The notes under the pieces: generated by a model
What the model was told of the DNA's origin: nothing
Database searches by the model: none
What the model saw: only the letters and a program-made list of their open reading frames with translations
In this document: positions 23,016 to 34,309 of the stretch, one piece after another
Layout: each line of letters starts with the position of its first letter
Numbering within the stretch: position 1 is the first letter of the stretch
NCBI GenBank assembly: GCA_030847615.1
Contig: JAUMIR010000001.1
Span: 250,855,187 to 250,919,186 of the forward strand
From: Gambelia wislizenii
Taxonomy: Eukaryota; Chordata; Lepidosauria; Squamata; Crotaphytidae
Length of the DNA stretch: 64,000 nucleotides
Direction of reading: 5' to 3'
Made by a program: the position numbers and the translations under genes

Positions 23016-24016
23016 CCACACCTCAACCTGCTTTTTGGCAAGGTCTCCCATGATATCCTTGCAAAAAAGTTAATAGCATGCAGGCTAGACAATGCAACTG
23101 TTAGGAGGATTTGTCATTGGTTGATGGACCAAATCCAAATGGCTCCTCTTCATTCTGGAGAGAAGGGACTAATGGGGTTCCACAGGATTCTGTCTTGGGT
23201 CCAGTGCTATTCAATATCTTTATCAATGTCTTCGATGAGGGAATAGAAGGCATGCTTATCAAGTCTGCAGATGACACCAAATTAGGAGGAGTAGCTAATT
23301 TCCCAGAGGACAGGATCAGAATTCAAAATAACTGTAACAGATTAGAAAGCTGGTCCAAAACAAACAAAATTAATTTCAGGAGGAAGAACTATAGGATACT
23401 ACACTTGGGCAGTACATGTGAAAGGGATCTAGGAATCTTAGTGGACCACAAGCTGAACATGAGTCAGCAGTGTGACATAGCAGCTAAAAAATCCAATGCA
23501 ATTCTAGGTTGCATAAATAGGAGTATAACATCTAGATCAAAGGAAATGATAGTGCCACTCTATTCTACTTTGGTCAGACTTCACCTGGAATACTGTGTCC
23601 CGTTCTGGGCGCCACAATTCAAGAAGGACATTGACAAGCTGGAACGTGTCCAGAAAAGGGCAAGCAAAATAGTGGGAGGTCTGGAAGCCATGACCTATGA
23701 GGAGCAGTTTAGGGAGCTGGGTATGTTTAGCCTGGGAAAGAGAAGGCTAAGAGGGGACATGATAGCCATGTTTAAATATTTGAAGGGATATCATATTGAG
23801 GATGGAGCAAGCTTGTTTTCTGCTGCTCCAGAGACTAGGACACAGAGCAATGGACACAAACTACAGGAAAAGAGATTCCACCTAAACATTAGGAAGAACT
23901 TCCTGACAGTAAGAGCTGTTCAATAGAGGAATACACTGCCTCAGGGTGTGGTAGAGTCTTCTTCTTTGGAGGTTTTTAAACAGAGGCTGGATGGCCATCT
24001 GTTGGGAATGCTTTGA
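23016..24016 (+). pseudogene. CR1 LINE, C-terminal RT and 3' end
   Basis: A 5'-truncated CR1 ORF2. It begins inside the RT (FGKVSHDILAKKL), passes through GVPQDSVLGPVLFNIFIN and a degraded catalytic box (SADDTKLGG at about 23265, where FADDTKLGG is usual), then SQQCDIAAKKSNAILGCIN, LHLEYCVPFWAP and LGKRRLRGDMIAMFKYLKGY. It reads HLNIRKNFLTVRAVQ and hits a stop at 23924-23926. The 3' end (AACAGAGGCTGGATGGCCAT) is met at about 24017 by the inverted LINE copy 2. A frame shift lies near 23110-23240. It is inactive. Confidence 0.88.
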
Positions 24017-25215
24017 TGTGAGGCCAGGGCAGACCATTGTTGGTGATCAATTTGGCCGAGCCTGAGATGTTGTTTCAGGGAGTCCTTGTATCGCTTTTTT
24101 GGAGAGCCCGTCTTACGCTGATCCATAGTGAGTTCACCGTAGAGTACTATTTTTGGGAGGCGATGGTCCTCCATCCTAGAAATGTGCCCTGTCCAGCGCA
24201 GCTGTGTTCTCAATATCATGGCTTCAATGCTGGTGATCCCTGCTTGCTCAAGGACAGCAACATTCGTCACCTAGTCGTCACCAGTGTATATTCGTCACCA
24301 GTGTATATTTAGGATTGTGCATATACAGCGCTGATGAAAGCGTTCAAGGAGTTGTAAGTGGTGGCGATAGGTGACCCATGTTTCAGACCCGTAAAGGAGA
24401 ATAGACAGTACAATGGCTCTATACACATAAATTTTTGTGCTTCGCCTCAGGTGTTTATTACTCCAGACTCTTTTGTGAAGTCTTCCAAATGCACTATATG
24501 CCTTTGCTAATCTGTGATCGATCTCTTTGTCAATCTTGGCATCTGAGGAGATGATGCTTCCCAGGTAGGTGAACTGCTGGACAGACTTAAACACAGATTT
24601 GCCAACGGCAATGTGGGGATGGTGATGTTCATCCTGTGGTGCAGGCTGGTAAAGAACTTCTGTTTTCTTCAGGTTGACTTCCAACCCAAACAGCTCTGCA
24701 GCGACTGCGAAGCAGGATATTAGGTGCTACAGAGCTGCTTCTGAGTGGGCAACAAGGGCAGCATCATCAGTGAAGAGCAGCTCATGGACTAGATAGTTTA
24801 GAGTCTTAGTGCAAGCCCTCAGATGCCTTAAGTTAAACAAGCTACCATCAATACGGTAACGTATATAGATGCTGTCGTCTTCTTCAAGCTCTGCCGTAGC
24901 CCATTGGAGCATCATGCTGAAAAAGATTGTAAATAAAGTTGGAGCAAGAACACAACCTTGCTTCACTCCATTAGTTATTAGAAAGGGCTCTGAAAGAGCA
25001 TCGCCATATCTGAATTGACCGTACTGGCCCTCGTGTAGCAAGATAATCATTTTAAGGAATTTGGGGGGACATCCTAGTCTTTCCAGAATCTGCCACAGAC
25101 CTTTTCTACTCACAGTGTCGAAGGCTTTGGTGAGGTCGCCAAATGTTACATAGAGGCCCTTGTTCTGCTCTCTACATTTCTCTTGCAGTTGTCTAAGGGC
25201 AAATACTATGAGAAA
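24017..25215 (-). pseudogene. APE-type LINE, copy 2, truncated at both ends, inverted relative to copy 1
   Basis: The minus strand gives the RT and C-terminal part of the same family as 18200-21960: LRQLQEKCREQNKGLYVTF, FDTVSRKGLWQILERLG (intact here, broken in copy 1), GVKQGCVLAPTLF and FTDDAALVAHSE. Then come LKKTEVLYQPAPQDEHHH, LYGSETWVTYR and TSIEAMILRTQLRWTGHISR. It lacks the endonuclease and the C-terminal zinc-finger block and has frame breaks at about 24727 and 24295. It is less decayed than copy 1 in the RT. Confidence 0.87.
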
Positions 25216-25614
25216 ACACATAAAACATTAAATGCCCTGTCATGGTGCTATTGAAAAAGGTATGCATTTTGGAATATTTTGGATTTTGGAATTCCTGATA
25301 AGGGAGACTCAAATTGTACAGCCTTCCACATACCATTCCCAAGCCGTGCATGCACATTTATGGTGCAAAACCAGGACTATTTAGGTACAGAATAAAATAG
25401 ACCTAGATATAGTTATATTTTGTATACAAAATGATGTGGCCATTCAGTATGATTCATATGCTTGTCATCATTTTTACCAGCTCATAGAAAACTTAGGTTT
25501 TTTTGGATGACAATGTCCAGAATCTCCCTCAACCAACAGGGCTAGCATATGCAGTATTTTTTTTTAAAAGAATTTCTCCAAGTTCTGCTTTTTACCATTC
25601 AGTGCAGAACCAAG
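25216..25614. other. Intergenic stretch, no gene seen
   Basis: 'gcattttggaatattttgga' near 25263 resembles wording of Tigger-type elements, but no paired end is visible. Nothing else is recognised. Confidence 0.4.
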
Positions 25615-25939
25615 ACTTTTTTGGACATTGATTTACTGCGCCAGAAAGCTCGTAACACTCGCGATGCTGCTGCGTGGCAGGGGGCCCGTTTCATACAATG
25701 CTGTTTCAGTTCAGTGAGAGATTGGAGGCAGCTGCACCATATTTGGCCAGTTTTTATTCACGGGAAACTTCTGTGAGTAAAAAATGGCCAAATATGGTGC
25801 GGCTGCCTCCAATCTCTCATGGAACCGAAACAGCTGATTTCAGCAGGGGGGCGTCGTTGTACGAAACGGGGCTCCTGCCACGCAGCAGTGTCGCAAATGT
25901 TACGAGCCTTCTGGAGCGGTAAATCAACGTCCAAAAAAA
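25615..25939. mobile_element. Complete palindromic (foldback) element
   Basis: TTTTTTGGACATTGATTTAC at the left is mirrored by GTAAATCAACGTCCAAAAAA at the right, and the pairing continues through CCAGAA(A/G)GCTCGTAACA to a centre near 25775. The arms are about 80-90% complementary. It has no coding content. It resembles 1828-2156 in architecture but not in sequence. Confidence 0.8.
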
Positions 25940-26006
25940 TCCCCAGTCTGATGTCTGTGCTTTTGAATGTGAACTTGGAACATCTTGTAACTGGGTGTAA
26001 AGACCA

Positions 26007-26242
26007 GGGTCCCTTTCACGCTATACAGTTACAGTGCTATTCTATTTTAACTGCTATGGCTGCCTCCTATCAAATCCTCCCGGGGTTTATATGGTTTGGT
26101 CAGAGGTGCCAGAGGAGAATTCTCTGGCTGACGACTTGAAAGGTCCCTTCCCTCGACTGCCAGTCCCAGGATTCCACAGGATGTTGCCATAGCAGTTAAA
26201 GGGGAATCATAGAGCTATAACTATGTAGTGTGAAGGGGCCCC
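26007..26242. mobile_element. MITE with GGGTCCCTTTCACGCTATA-type inverted ends
   Basis: The left end GGGTCCCTTTCACGCTATAC pairs with the right end CTATGTAGTGTGAAGGGGCC. 236 bp, no coding content. The end sequence fits squamate Harbinger-like MITEs, but a clear target duplication was not seen. Confidence 0.65.
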
Positions 26243-27285
26243 AGGACATTTTGTAATTCAGGCTAAGGATCTATCTTTATGTGTTCTTTTCTTTACTTTT
26301 GCATAGGGTAGGCAAATAGTTATGGATATTATTGGACTGCAACTCCCAGCTTTCCTGTGCTATCAAGCTGGGATTTCTGTAAGTTGTAACTCTGTAACTC
26401 TGATTGCTAGCTCTTCTTACTTCCATTAGTGTAAAACTGTAAAACATTCAGACACTAACACAGTACAATCCTAGCTCTGTCTACTTAGAAGAAATCCTGT
26501 TGGGTGCAGCAGGGTTATTTTCTGTTACATGGGTCTTGGATTACAGCCCACTATCATGGAAATGCATAAAGCACAAAGACATTTCCAAATATGCCTTCAG
26601 AAGGTTTCTTAATACATTTATTGCTAAATGCTTTACTCATTTATTGCTAATGCTTTACTTGTAATAACATAATGAAACTTTGTATATATATGGAATTTTA
26701 TTACTATCAGCTTATCCATAAAAGAGCAGGAGTAATCTATTATTATTCCTGACCAGTCTAAAAAAGATTACCGTAATGCAGAGGGAGATAACCAGCCACT
26801 TAAGTTTTTATAGGTTTTTTTATTGCAAGCAATAAAACAGCATATTAACTATTAAAGCACAGTATAAATGACAACAGTTGGAAAGACTAGAATATGAGCA
26901 AAAAGCCCAGGCAAATATTTATTCTCAGCATAAATGATCTGCTCATTATCTGCTAGATGTAGGAGAGTATTTATTATAACTCTCAAGTCTCACTTCTGCA
27001 TAATCTGTTGGTAAAGGTAGGGATGCCAAGTCGGAAGCATCCCAGGTCCTAAGATTTCAAGGTTAAAATCTGAGCCCTAGGGCCAGCCCCTGGCAATGCC
27101 ACAGAGAGTGAGCCCTGGTGATGTCATTAAGCATGATATATTAAGCATCAATCACAGTTGCTCAAAACATGTCATTCAAACAAACAGAAGACACCAAGTC
27201 TAACAAATGAGAAACTGATTTACCTGCTTGGAAATTAATATTTCCAAGTTCTGCTTGAACGTACAGCCCACCACTGAACTTTCCT
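26243..27285. other. Intergenic stretch, no gene seen
   Basis: 'tattggactgcaactcccagc' near 26333 recalls the short hAT-like MITE family. Otherwise this is AT-rich sequence without recognisable content. Confidence 0.5.
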
Positions 27286-27540
27286 CATAGAATGATAGAA
27301 ACATAGAGTTGGAAGACACCACAAGGGCCATCCAGTCCAACCTTGCAGGAACACACAATCAAAGCACTCCCAACAGATGGCCATCCAGCTTCTGTTTAAA
27401 AACCTTCAAAGAAGGAGACTCCACCACACTACAAGGTAGCGCATTCCACTGCTGAACAGCTCTTACTATCAGGAAGTTATTCCTAATGTTTAGATGGAAT
27501 CTCTTCCTGTAGTTTGAGTCTGTTGCTCTGTGTCCTAGGA
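27286..27540 (-). mobile_element. CR1 3' end, antisense
   Basis: It starts with CATAGAATGATAGAAACATA and GCCATCCAGTCCAACC and continues with the inverse of the CR1 C-terminal coding end (AGGAAGTTATTCCTAATGTT), matching 9516-9800. About 255 bp, truncated. Confidence 0.85.
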
Positions 27541-27553
27541 CTTTATGATACCA

Positions 27554-28130
27554 CCCTCCATAAAAGTTATTTTGCCGGCATATTTTAAAAGGTTTTTATG
27601 CTGGCAAAAGACCCCACCACCACCAGACTTACCTTGAACAGCATAAAAGAGGCTTCCCTGGAAGTAACAGAGCATGAATGGAGCTCCATTTACTTCTGGG
27701 TTCCAAATCTCCACGATTTTTGCGAGAAGAGTGCAGGAAGTTCAAAAATGCATCAAAAAATAAACCACAAAAAGTACACACAAGCACAGAAACACACTCA
27801 CAAAGTTCCAAGTACACTGGCGGGGGGGGGTCATAAAAAGAATCTCCCCTATCTGGCTGTTCCAACTTCACCCAGAAGTGCTTGCCCATTGACGCTGCAG
27901 TTGCGTGAGCACAATGGCACAAAGTTTCAAACGCTGGCAATGGCAGCAAAAAAGTGCCATGGCCCATCTATTGATGGCTTGGGCCATCAATGAAAAAGAA
28001 TGGCTTTTTAACAATATATGATTGCGAAAAGACGACGTTGTATGGTATGTGTGCCCTTTTGTGATCATTAGGCATCCTTATGATGCCATATTTGCCTGGT
28101 CTGATAAAGTCCCTAGTCTCCTCAAATCTG
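27554..28130. repeat. Family A repeat, copy 2
   Basis: Ordered blocks are shared with 10300-10689 and 31671-32240: 'gacttacctt', 'cttcacccagaagtg', 'cattgacgctg', 'tctattgatggcttgggcca' and a tail around 'atgatgccatatttgcctgg'. An extra hairpin-like start (about 27560-27605, 'ttttgccggcat' and 'atgctggcaaaa') may mark the left end. Confidence 0.65.
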
Positions 28131-28304
28131 TTTCTAACACCTATGCGAGCACTGCTTTTAAAAACACACGGGAATTGTAGTCCAATCAAAGAAACTCTGC
28201 TTTGAACATAGAAAACATATGGCCACATTTTCTGATTATTTTATACTGATGTTGTGGAATTTTCCCTCACCACTAAAATCTTCCTTCTCTTCATGCTACT
28301 AATA
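28131..28304. other. Short spacer, no gene
   Basis: Contains 'acgggaattgtagtccaatc', a remnant of the hAT-like MITE wording. Nothing else is seen. Confidence 0.4.
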
Positions 28305-28506
28305 CAGTGCACCCCTTGAATCAGCAGGTTTACCATCTGCTGATTGGAGCTCCTGCAGATCACCATGCCCCTTATTAGTCAATGGTGGCACATGCACAAG
28401 TGCTGCCATTGATTAATATGGGGCTTGAGCTCCTGTATCTTTTCTATCCATGCCCCACCACCACCACCAAGAACCAAACCCCCACAGATGGGAAGGGCCC
28501 AGTGTA
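28305..28506. mobile_element. Possible Tigger-like MITE
   Basis: CAGTGCACCCCTTGAATCAG at the left and the inverse of ACTGGGCCCTTCCCATCTG at the right form weak inverted ends, each next to TA. There is no coding content. The pairing is imperfect, so this is tentative. Confidence 0.4.
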
Positions 28507-28669
28507 TCAAAAAATAGGTCAATGGAGATAATCGGGTAATCCTATTTATGCTCGTCTACTCAAAACAAGCCCTATTGGGTTTAATTGAACGTACAACTTT
28601 AAAATACCAAAAATCTAACATATCCTAGTCACAGGGCTTTGGGGTTTTTTTTGTTTTGTTTTGATTTGT

Positions 28670-29035
28670 TTTGGTTTTTGGAAGAGAGAAAAAAGAAAGA
28701 GAAAGAGGGGGGGGGGAAGAAAAGGAAACATGATGAGCATGTTTTCTAGGAGAAGAAAAGTGATTAAAAGAAAAAAGAGGATGAGAGAAAGAAAGATGAG
28801 TACCAACTACCAAGTAGGAGATGTAGGGCAGGGGAAGGAGAGAGGGAGAAGATGTTTACCCAGGAATTGTGGGTGAAGGAGGGAGGGTGTAGAAAAAGGA
28901 AGAGAAGAGGTTCAGCTAGGATTTGAGGGAGAGAAGGAGACCAAGAAAAACAGAAAGAGGAATGAGGAAGAAGATGCCTATAGGCAGGAGGTGCAGGGTG
29001 GCGAAAGTGTGGGAGGGGAGAAGGCGAAAGACTAG
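28670..29035. repeat. Long purine-rich tract
   Basis: After a T-rich run (28640-28678), the plus strand is almost wholly A and G for about 360 bp (for example AGAGAAAAAAGAAAGAGAAA, GGAAGGAGAGAGGGAGAAGA). The basic open frames read from it are compositional artefacts. Confidence 0.75.
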
Positions 29036-31670
29036 AGCACTTGGTTTTTATTTCCGTAGTACTCAGTTTGGCAAACATATTGCCAGCAAACCTAAATCAA
29101 ACAGATCTGAGCATTCTCTGTTGCAACATTTCTAACTAAACTCTTCTGCCTTTTGATCTCTAGGTGGGACAGCACAAACATAACCTGGCAGGTTCTCTAG
29201 CATCACATCTGCCCCAGTCCCCATAAGATGGAGGTGAACACCTACATCACCTTTGGGGGCCATTTTTCACCCTTTACTCTCCACTGGGTTGTACCACCAT
29301 GTCAAAACAAAATTGGAAGTGATATGACATTGCTTCTGGTTTTGTTTTTAGCTAATTTTTCAGCTTGTGTTTTGAATTGGGGTAGTTGGTGTAATGCTGG
29401 CAACATTTTAGGTGATGACTCCTGGCTCTAGTGCCACCTCAGTCTAATGGTAATAGATCTGAGAACAACAGTCCAAAATCATACCCTCCAGCATTTCACA
29501 TATGAAGCACATGTGGCCAAGCAACATCAGAGTGTGGTCAAGATGGCAAACATTATTAATGAAGAACACACAAGCTAGGAGACTCTGCAGCAGTTTGCTT
29601 TTGCCTGAGCAAAGTGGGAAGGGTAAAACTCAGCCCCTCATCTCCTCTCCTCTCCTCCCACCCCTGCTGACTTAATTGAATGCAAACTATTTCTGCACTT
29701 TGAACTCAGTTTGCAGCAATTGGAGTAACCTGAGGACAAAGGGGAAATGTGAGGAGAGAGAAAGTGGGACATTTTAGAAGCATCTGAAAAAATGGGATGA
29801 CAAATGATTAATTGGGACTGTCCTTGCTAAACTGGGGCAATGGGAGAATATTGAACATCTGGAAGGACACTTGATTCCCACTCTTGTCCTATTGTGTAGA
29901 GTAGGCCCAGTGAATCAAAGATAAGCCGGTAAATCAACACTTTAATAAGTTCCATTAGTTCAATGGGTCTATTATAGGTGGGACTGACAACATGATTCAG
30001 GCCCTGGCATCCTCCAGAGGTGTTTGACTACAACTGCCATCCTTCCAAGACAGGGCTATGAGAGTTATTGTTCGCTAATCTGGAGGACACGAAGCTGTGG
30101 AGCCTTTTTTTAAAGCTTCAAAGAGGGTGCTTGTTAAAAAACTTTTGAGCTCCTAAAATGATAAAACTGATTGTGTTGATTGTAAATTAACAGTGCTGAT
30201 GTGGATTGCTGATTAGGCCACACAAGACTCCAGTCTTCAAGATTTCACAATGGTCAGTTTAAAAACTTAGTATGGATGCTTAGAGAAAGGCACTGTGGTT
30301 TTCCCCCTTCAATCAAGTACCTTGGTGGCATAAGTGTCTTGAAAGGAGCAATGCCAACTGACAGTAGTGGAAATGTTGAGCCCTGGCATCTTAGTGAAGT
30401 CCAGCCAAATAGCAGAATTACAGAGACCTTGGCAAGCAAAGCACTGCAGGAGCACTACTGCAGACTGATGGCACAGTATCCAATATCTGCTTGTCTGAAA
30501 GCATCAGATTCAAAGCATGAACTTGGCAAGCAAAGGAATGCATTTTACCTCCACAGAATTTCCAGCTTGCAGAGGAAGGGACTCAGCAGCACATGGCTGC
30601 CATGGTAACTAGGTTTGGTTGGATTTATGTGTAGAAATTTCTTCCTATAATTTGGAGCAGCACAGCAATCTTTGCTTATGTTACAGGACTATAATAGGCA
30701 AGCACAATGCATGCCATTTGCCACAGAGCTGTAGTTTTCTCATTGCTAGGATAAAGCAGGCATGACACCCTCAACATGCACAGTGTAGTGAAAAGCACCT
30801 CTCATTAAATTCAGCAGAGCTTACTTTGAGCCTGGTTAAGGGTGGACAGCAAGAGTTTCACTGGTAAAACTCTACAAACAATTTTTGCCTCTATAGCTGT
30901 TCTTTTTTTGGAATTATTTATTAACTGTTTTCTTTAACTGAAGGCTACAAATGTTCTCAAACATGGTTATTTATTTCTAGGCACACTAAATCACAGGCCT
31001 TGTAATCTTACTGCTGTGTATATAATTTTTATCTGTACACACAATATTTTGTTCACAATATGGTAAGCAACAGAGGTATTTTGCTTCCAGTCACACTCCA
31101 TTGTGGGCTTTGTATTCTTATGGCTGTGGATGTGTGTATTTTATTCACAAAGAGGAAGGCAGTTTGGTTCAGCAGGGCTAGTCAATACAAAACTGCAGAT
31201 ATTTTGGCAAAAATATTGCCAGAAAATAGACTTTGGTACATTATACCAGGCAGTTAACTCGTTCCCCGCGCACTGGATGCTGTCTTTAAAAGATTTAGTA
31301 ATTGGCTCAGATAATATTATAGTATCTCTAAAGAGCAGTATTTCGGTCATGTTAAATTGTTATTATTATAACACTTATTCCCAAAGCTTTCTATTTTATA
31401 TTGTAAGATGAAAACATATTCAAAAAGTTGTGTGTGTGTATGTGTTTAACTGAGGATTACTAGAGACTGGCCCTATATTTGTAGAATTCTCTCCTATGAG
31501 GTATAGGTGTGAACTTTATTAGCTTTAAAATAGGACTTGAAAGATTCCTTGTCTGACTTTTAGTTAATACGTTGGATTGAGGCATTTATATTTTTGTACT
31601 GTTACTGCTTGCCATTTTAATTTTATAGGTTTCCTCTGTACCTTCTGAGCTGAGCTTTATAGTGTTTTAG
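29036..31670. other. Intergenic stretch, one MITE, no gene
   Basis: No exon or repeat is recognised except the hAT-like MITE at 30010-30089 and a short GT-rich run at about 31428-31445. Open frames are short and match nothing I know. Confidence 0.5.
30010..30089. mobile_element. Short hAT-like palindromic MITE
   Basis: It begins TCCTCCAGAGGTGTTTGACT and ends TTCGCTAATCTGGAGGA. It is the same family as 44071-44170 and 46195-46294, about 80 bp. Confidence 0.65.
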
Positions 31671-32240
31671 GAGATTTTCAGACAGGAACGAAAAATGTGT
31701 TCCAGTCCCAGAATCTCCACTCCTGCCCCTGACCTGTCCCTGTCTGGCACAATAACAAAAAATTTCAGACTTACCTGGAGTAGCATTGGCAGGGTAGCCC
31801 AGGAGTGAAATCCCATGGATTCTAGCGAGAAGACATGAGCGTGGGGAATTCAAAAAGAAAAAGAAAAATACACAAGAAAAAGTGACAGCAAGCACAAAAA
31901 CACACTTTAAAACTTTGAAGTAAACAAGGGAAGTTTTTAAAAATGTCACTTACCTGGATGTCTCAATCTCACCCGGAAGTGTTCTGGCAGAGACCTCCCA
32001 TTGACACTGGGATCTTGCCAGCATAACGGGGCACCTTTACACTTGCAGGAACATCCGTGACAGAAACAGAACAGGGGATGTATTGACGGCTTCTCCCGTC
32101 AATAAAAAGCAGTGCCGGCGGAACGGCAGCAGAACCAGTGCATTATGAGGGGGGAACAACGTCATCTGAAAAGGGAGCCCTTTAGCCATCTCCTGGCATT
32201 CATGTAACACCACTTTTAATACATCTAATAATCTCCTTAG
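31671..32240. repeat. Family A repeat, copy 3 (longest)
   Basis: It begins with 'ggagattttcagacaggaac' and contains 'gacttacctggagtagcatt', 'cttacctggatgtctcaatc', 'cacccggaagtg', 'cattgacactgggatcttgc', 'ttgacggcttctcccgtcaa' and the tail 'catctcctggcattcatg'. It links copies 1 and 2 with the tail-only copy at 16795-16960. Confidence 0.7.
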
Positions 32241-32619
32241 ATCAATACTACTCAAAAGTGGTGGTCACTGGACTACTGCTGGTCCACAAGTCATCAGCTC
32301 CCAGTCTGCTGAGAGTTTCCAAGAAAGTGGTAGCCAATGGGCACAAATGTGGTACTGTTCCCTGGTCCATTATTTTTAAATAATTGCCAGTTCCCCCCAT
32401 CAGATAATCTGAGAAGCACCATTTTAGATGGTTGTTTTAACTTTGTAAGAATAACAAAATTATTTCAATGACATCATAGTGTCTTGAGAGGGCTTTGTCC
32501 TGAAAGGTAACATCGAATTCTGGAAACAAATATATAAATTATAATTTTACAGCACAATTTTAGACAAGTTTACATGGAAGGTAAGCTCCATGGTTTTCAA
32601 TGGAGCTTATCTCTTAGAT
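32241..32619. other. Spacer, no gene seen
   Basis: No recognisable content. Confidence 0.4.
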
Positions 32620-33014
32620 CAATTTCTTAGCCTGTGGTCTGGGGACCCCCATGGGTCCACAATGTCCTCACAGGGGGTCCATGAAGGCTGCTTGGTCCAC
32701 CTCCTTCCTGCATGGAGTGGCCGTATGACAGGAGCCAAGGCAAAGGTTGGCTGGATGGCTTGGCCTGCACACTGCCATTCAATCCACTCCAACCACAGAC
32801 TTGCAGGAAGAAGCAGAAGAGTCTCCTCACCACCACCAGTACCTCCAGTGCCTCTGAGGGAAGGTTTAATGGATGGTGTAATTGTAGTATTATCTGCTGT
32901 TTATTTTTGTTGTTGTTGCTATTGTTAGGGTTTTGAATCTTAAGTCTTGGGGGTCTGAGGCAACAAAAGATATTTAAAGGGAGTCCTTGGTAAAGAAAAG
33001 GTTAAGAGCCATTG
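32620..33014. mobile_element. hAT-like non-autonomous element, uninterrupted copy
   Basis: The ends are CAATTTCTTAGCCTGTGG and AAGGTTAAGAGCCATTG (inverse CAATGGCTCTTAACC). The reverse complement matches 62820-63438 over most of its length, including 'cttcttcctgcaag' and 'taaaccttccctcagagg'. This copy lacks the 225-bp insertion of the other and so provides its empty site. Confidence 0.75.
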
Positions 33015-33573
33015 CTTTAGTATGTTTTGGACTGGAGTGCTCACAGAGCTAGGCTCCTTTATATATATCTCAGTGGAAGTGAGGCAGCAGTGGAGCTGGC
33101 TGGCGTGGAGACTAGTGGAAGCCGCAGCAGCCACTTCCTTGAACAGCCACTGTTCAAAGCAGCCTGTCCTGGACCCTCTCAGCTAACCTGTTTTTCTCTG
33201 GGGAGATGGATGATGTGGTCCCATCACCACTTACCACCATAGGATTCACTTACCAGTACAGTCAACTTCTGTAGGTGGAAAACACCATTTAGTACTTTGC
33301 TTCAGGTGGCAAAATGGTATGGGCCAAAAGTCCTATCCCTTATAGTCTTTCTTTTTTCCTCATACAACACTGGGAGCCTTCAAGGGCAGATCACTATGAA
33401 CATTCCTGTAATGCATGTGGAGAAGGAAGGCTGAGACTGATTTGCCTAAGGGGTGGAAGACATGCTGGGCTACAACTGCCATCATCTTTGCCCATTGCCC
33501 ATGGTGTCTGGGGATAATGTGAGTTGTCTGGACAGCCAGGAGTTTCCCCAGTCCTTGAGGACAATTCATACTA
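33015..33573. other. Spacer, no gene seen
   Basis: A fragment of hAT-like MITE wording lies near 33460-33530 ('gctgggctacaactgccatc'). There is no coding content. Confidence 0.4.
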
Positions 33574-33750
33574 TAGTCAGCCCTCAACTTTTGTGAGGGT
33601 TAGGGGACCGGATCCCCACGAAAGTGACCCCCCAAACCATATTTAACACACACAGATGAAAAATACCTGGATTGGTGAGATGGCTCAGCCTGGCTGCATG
33701 CACGTTCCCTCAATCATTCACATGCATGGGTGAGAGAGGGGAAGGACAAG
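33574..33750. mobile_element. Tigger/pogo-like element, left part only
   Basis: TAGTCAGCCCTCAACTTTTG and GTTAGGGGACCGGATCCCC resemble the left end of Tigger-like MITEs. The sequence breaks off where the DIRS element begins, and no right end is found beyond 40125. Confidence 0.5.
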
Positions 33751-33946
33751 TTGCTTTACCTGTAACCATAGATCTTTGAGTAGTCTTCTGTGAATTCACA
33801 GTTGGGTTATTCCTGCACCTGCGCAGAGCATTCAGAACCTTCTGGAATCGCTAGGCAGAATGTGCATTGATACAGTTTTGGCGGTAACTCCGCCCACCCT
33901 AATGGATCCTTATAAGGCGCTCCCGCCTAATTCCCCTCAGTTCCTT
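33751..33946. repeat. DIRS left inverted terminal repeat (element 3' end)
   Basis: From CAGTTGGGTTATTCCTG through TTCTGGAATCGCTAGGCAGA to GCCTAATTCCCCTCAG it is the inverse of 39951-40125, with substitutions and small indels. The outer 40 bp (TTGCTTTACCTGTAACCATA) are not shared with the right end but recur inverted in the internal complementary region. Confidence 0.88.
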
Positions 33947-34030
33947 GAATGACACCACAGCCAGCAGCATCAGGAACATTAAGCATGTTTATATGATTTA
34001 GTAGGACATAGAGGGATGGGCGGGTCTGTA

Positions 34031-34121
34031 TGAATTCACAGAAGACCACTAGAAGGTCTATGGTTACAAGTAAGCAACCTGTCCATCTTCTTCGTGGTCT
34101 CTGTGAATCACACAGTTGGGT
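34031..34121. repeat. DIRS internal complementary region
   Basis: The first half (GAATTCACAGAAGACCACTA to TGGTTACAAGTAAGC) is the inverse of the outer left end at 33751-33800. The second half (ATCTTCTTCGTGGTCTCTGT) is the inverse of the outer right end at about 40085-40122. This junction of both ends in one segment is diagnostic of DIRS elements. Confidence 0.88.
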
Positions 34122-34309
34122 AGACTGGCAAGCTTTACTCCAGGAGGAGGGTATGTCCTATACATGCTGATACTAGGACCAAGCTGCACAGTCAAAACAG
34201 TAGTTAGGTTTTTGACAGCACATTCTTAAGCATGAGAAAACAGATCAAGCATATATATCAGCATATCAAGCATATCGACAAAATGACTTGGCAACACATT
34301 AACACTCAC

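Noticed and set aside
28625..29078. Lys/Arg-rich and Phe/Ser-rich frames
   Set aside because: They are compositional artefacts of the purine tract.
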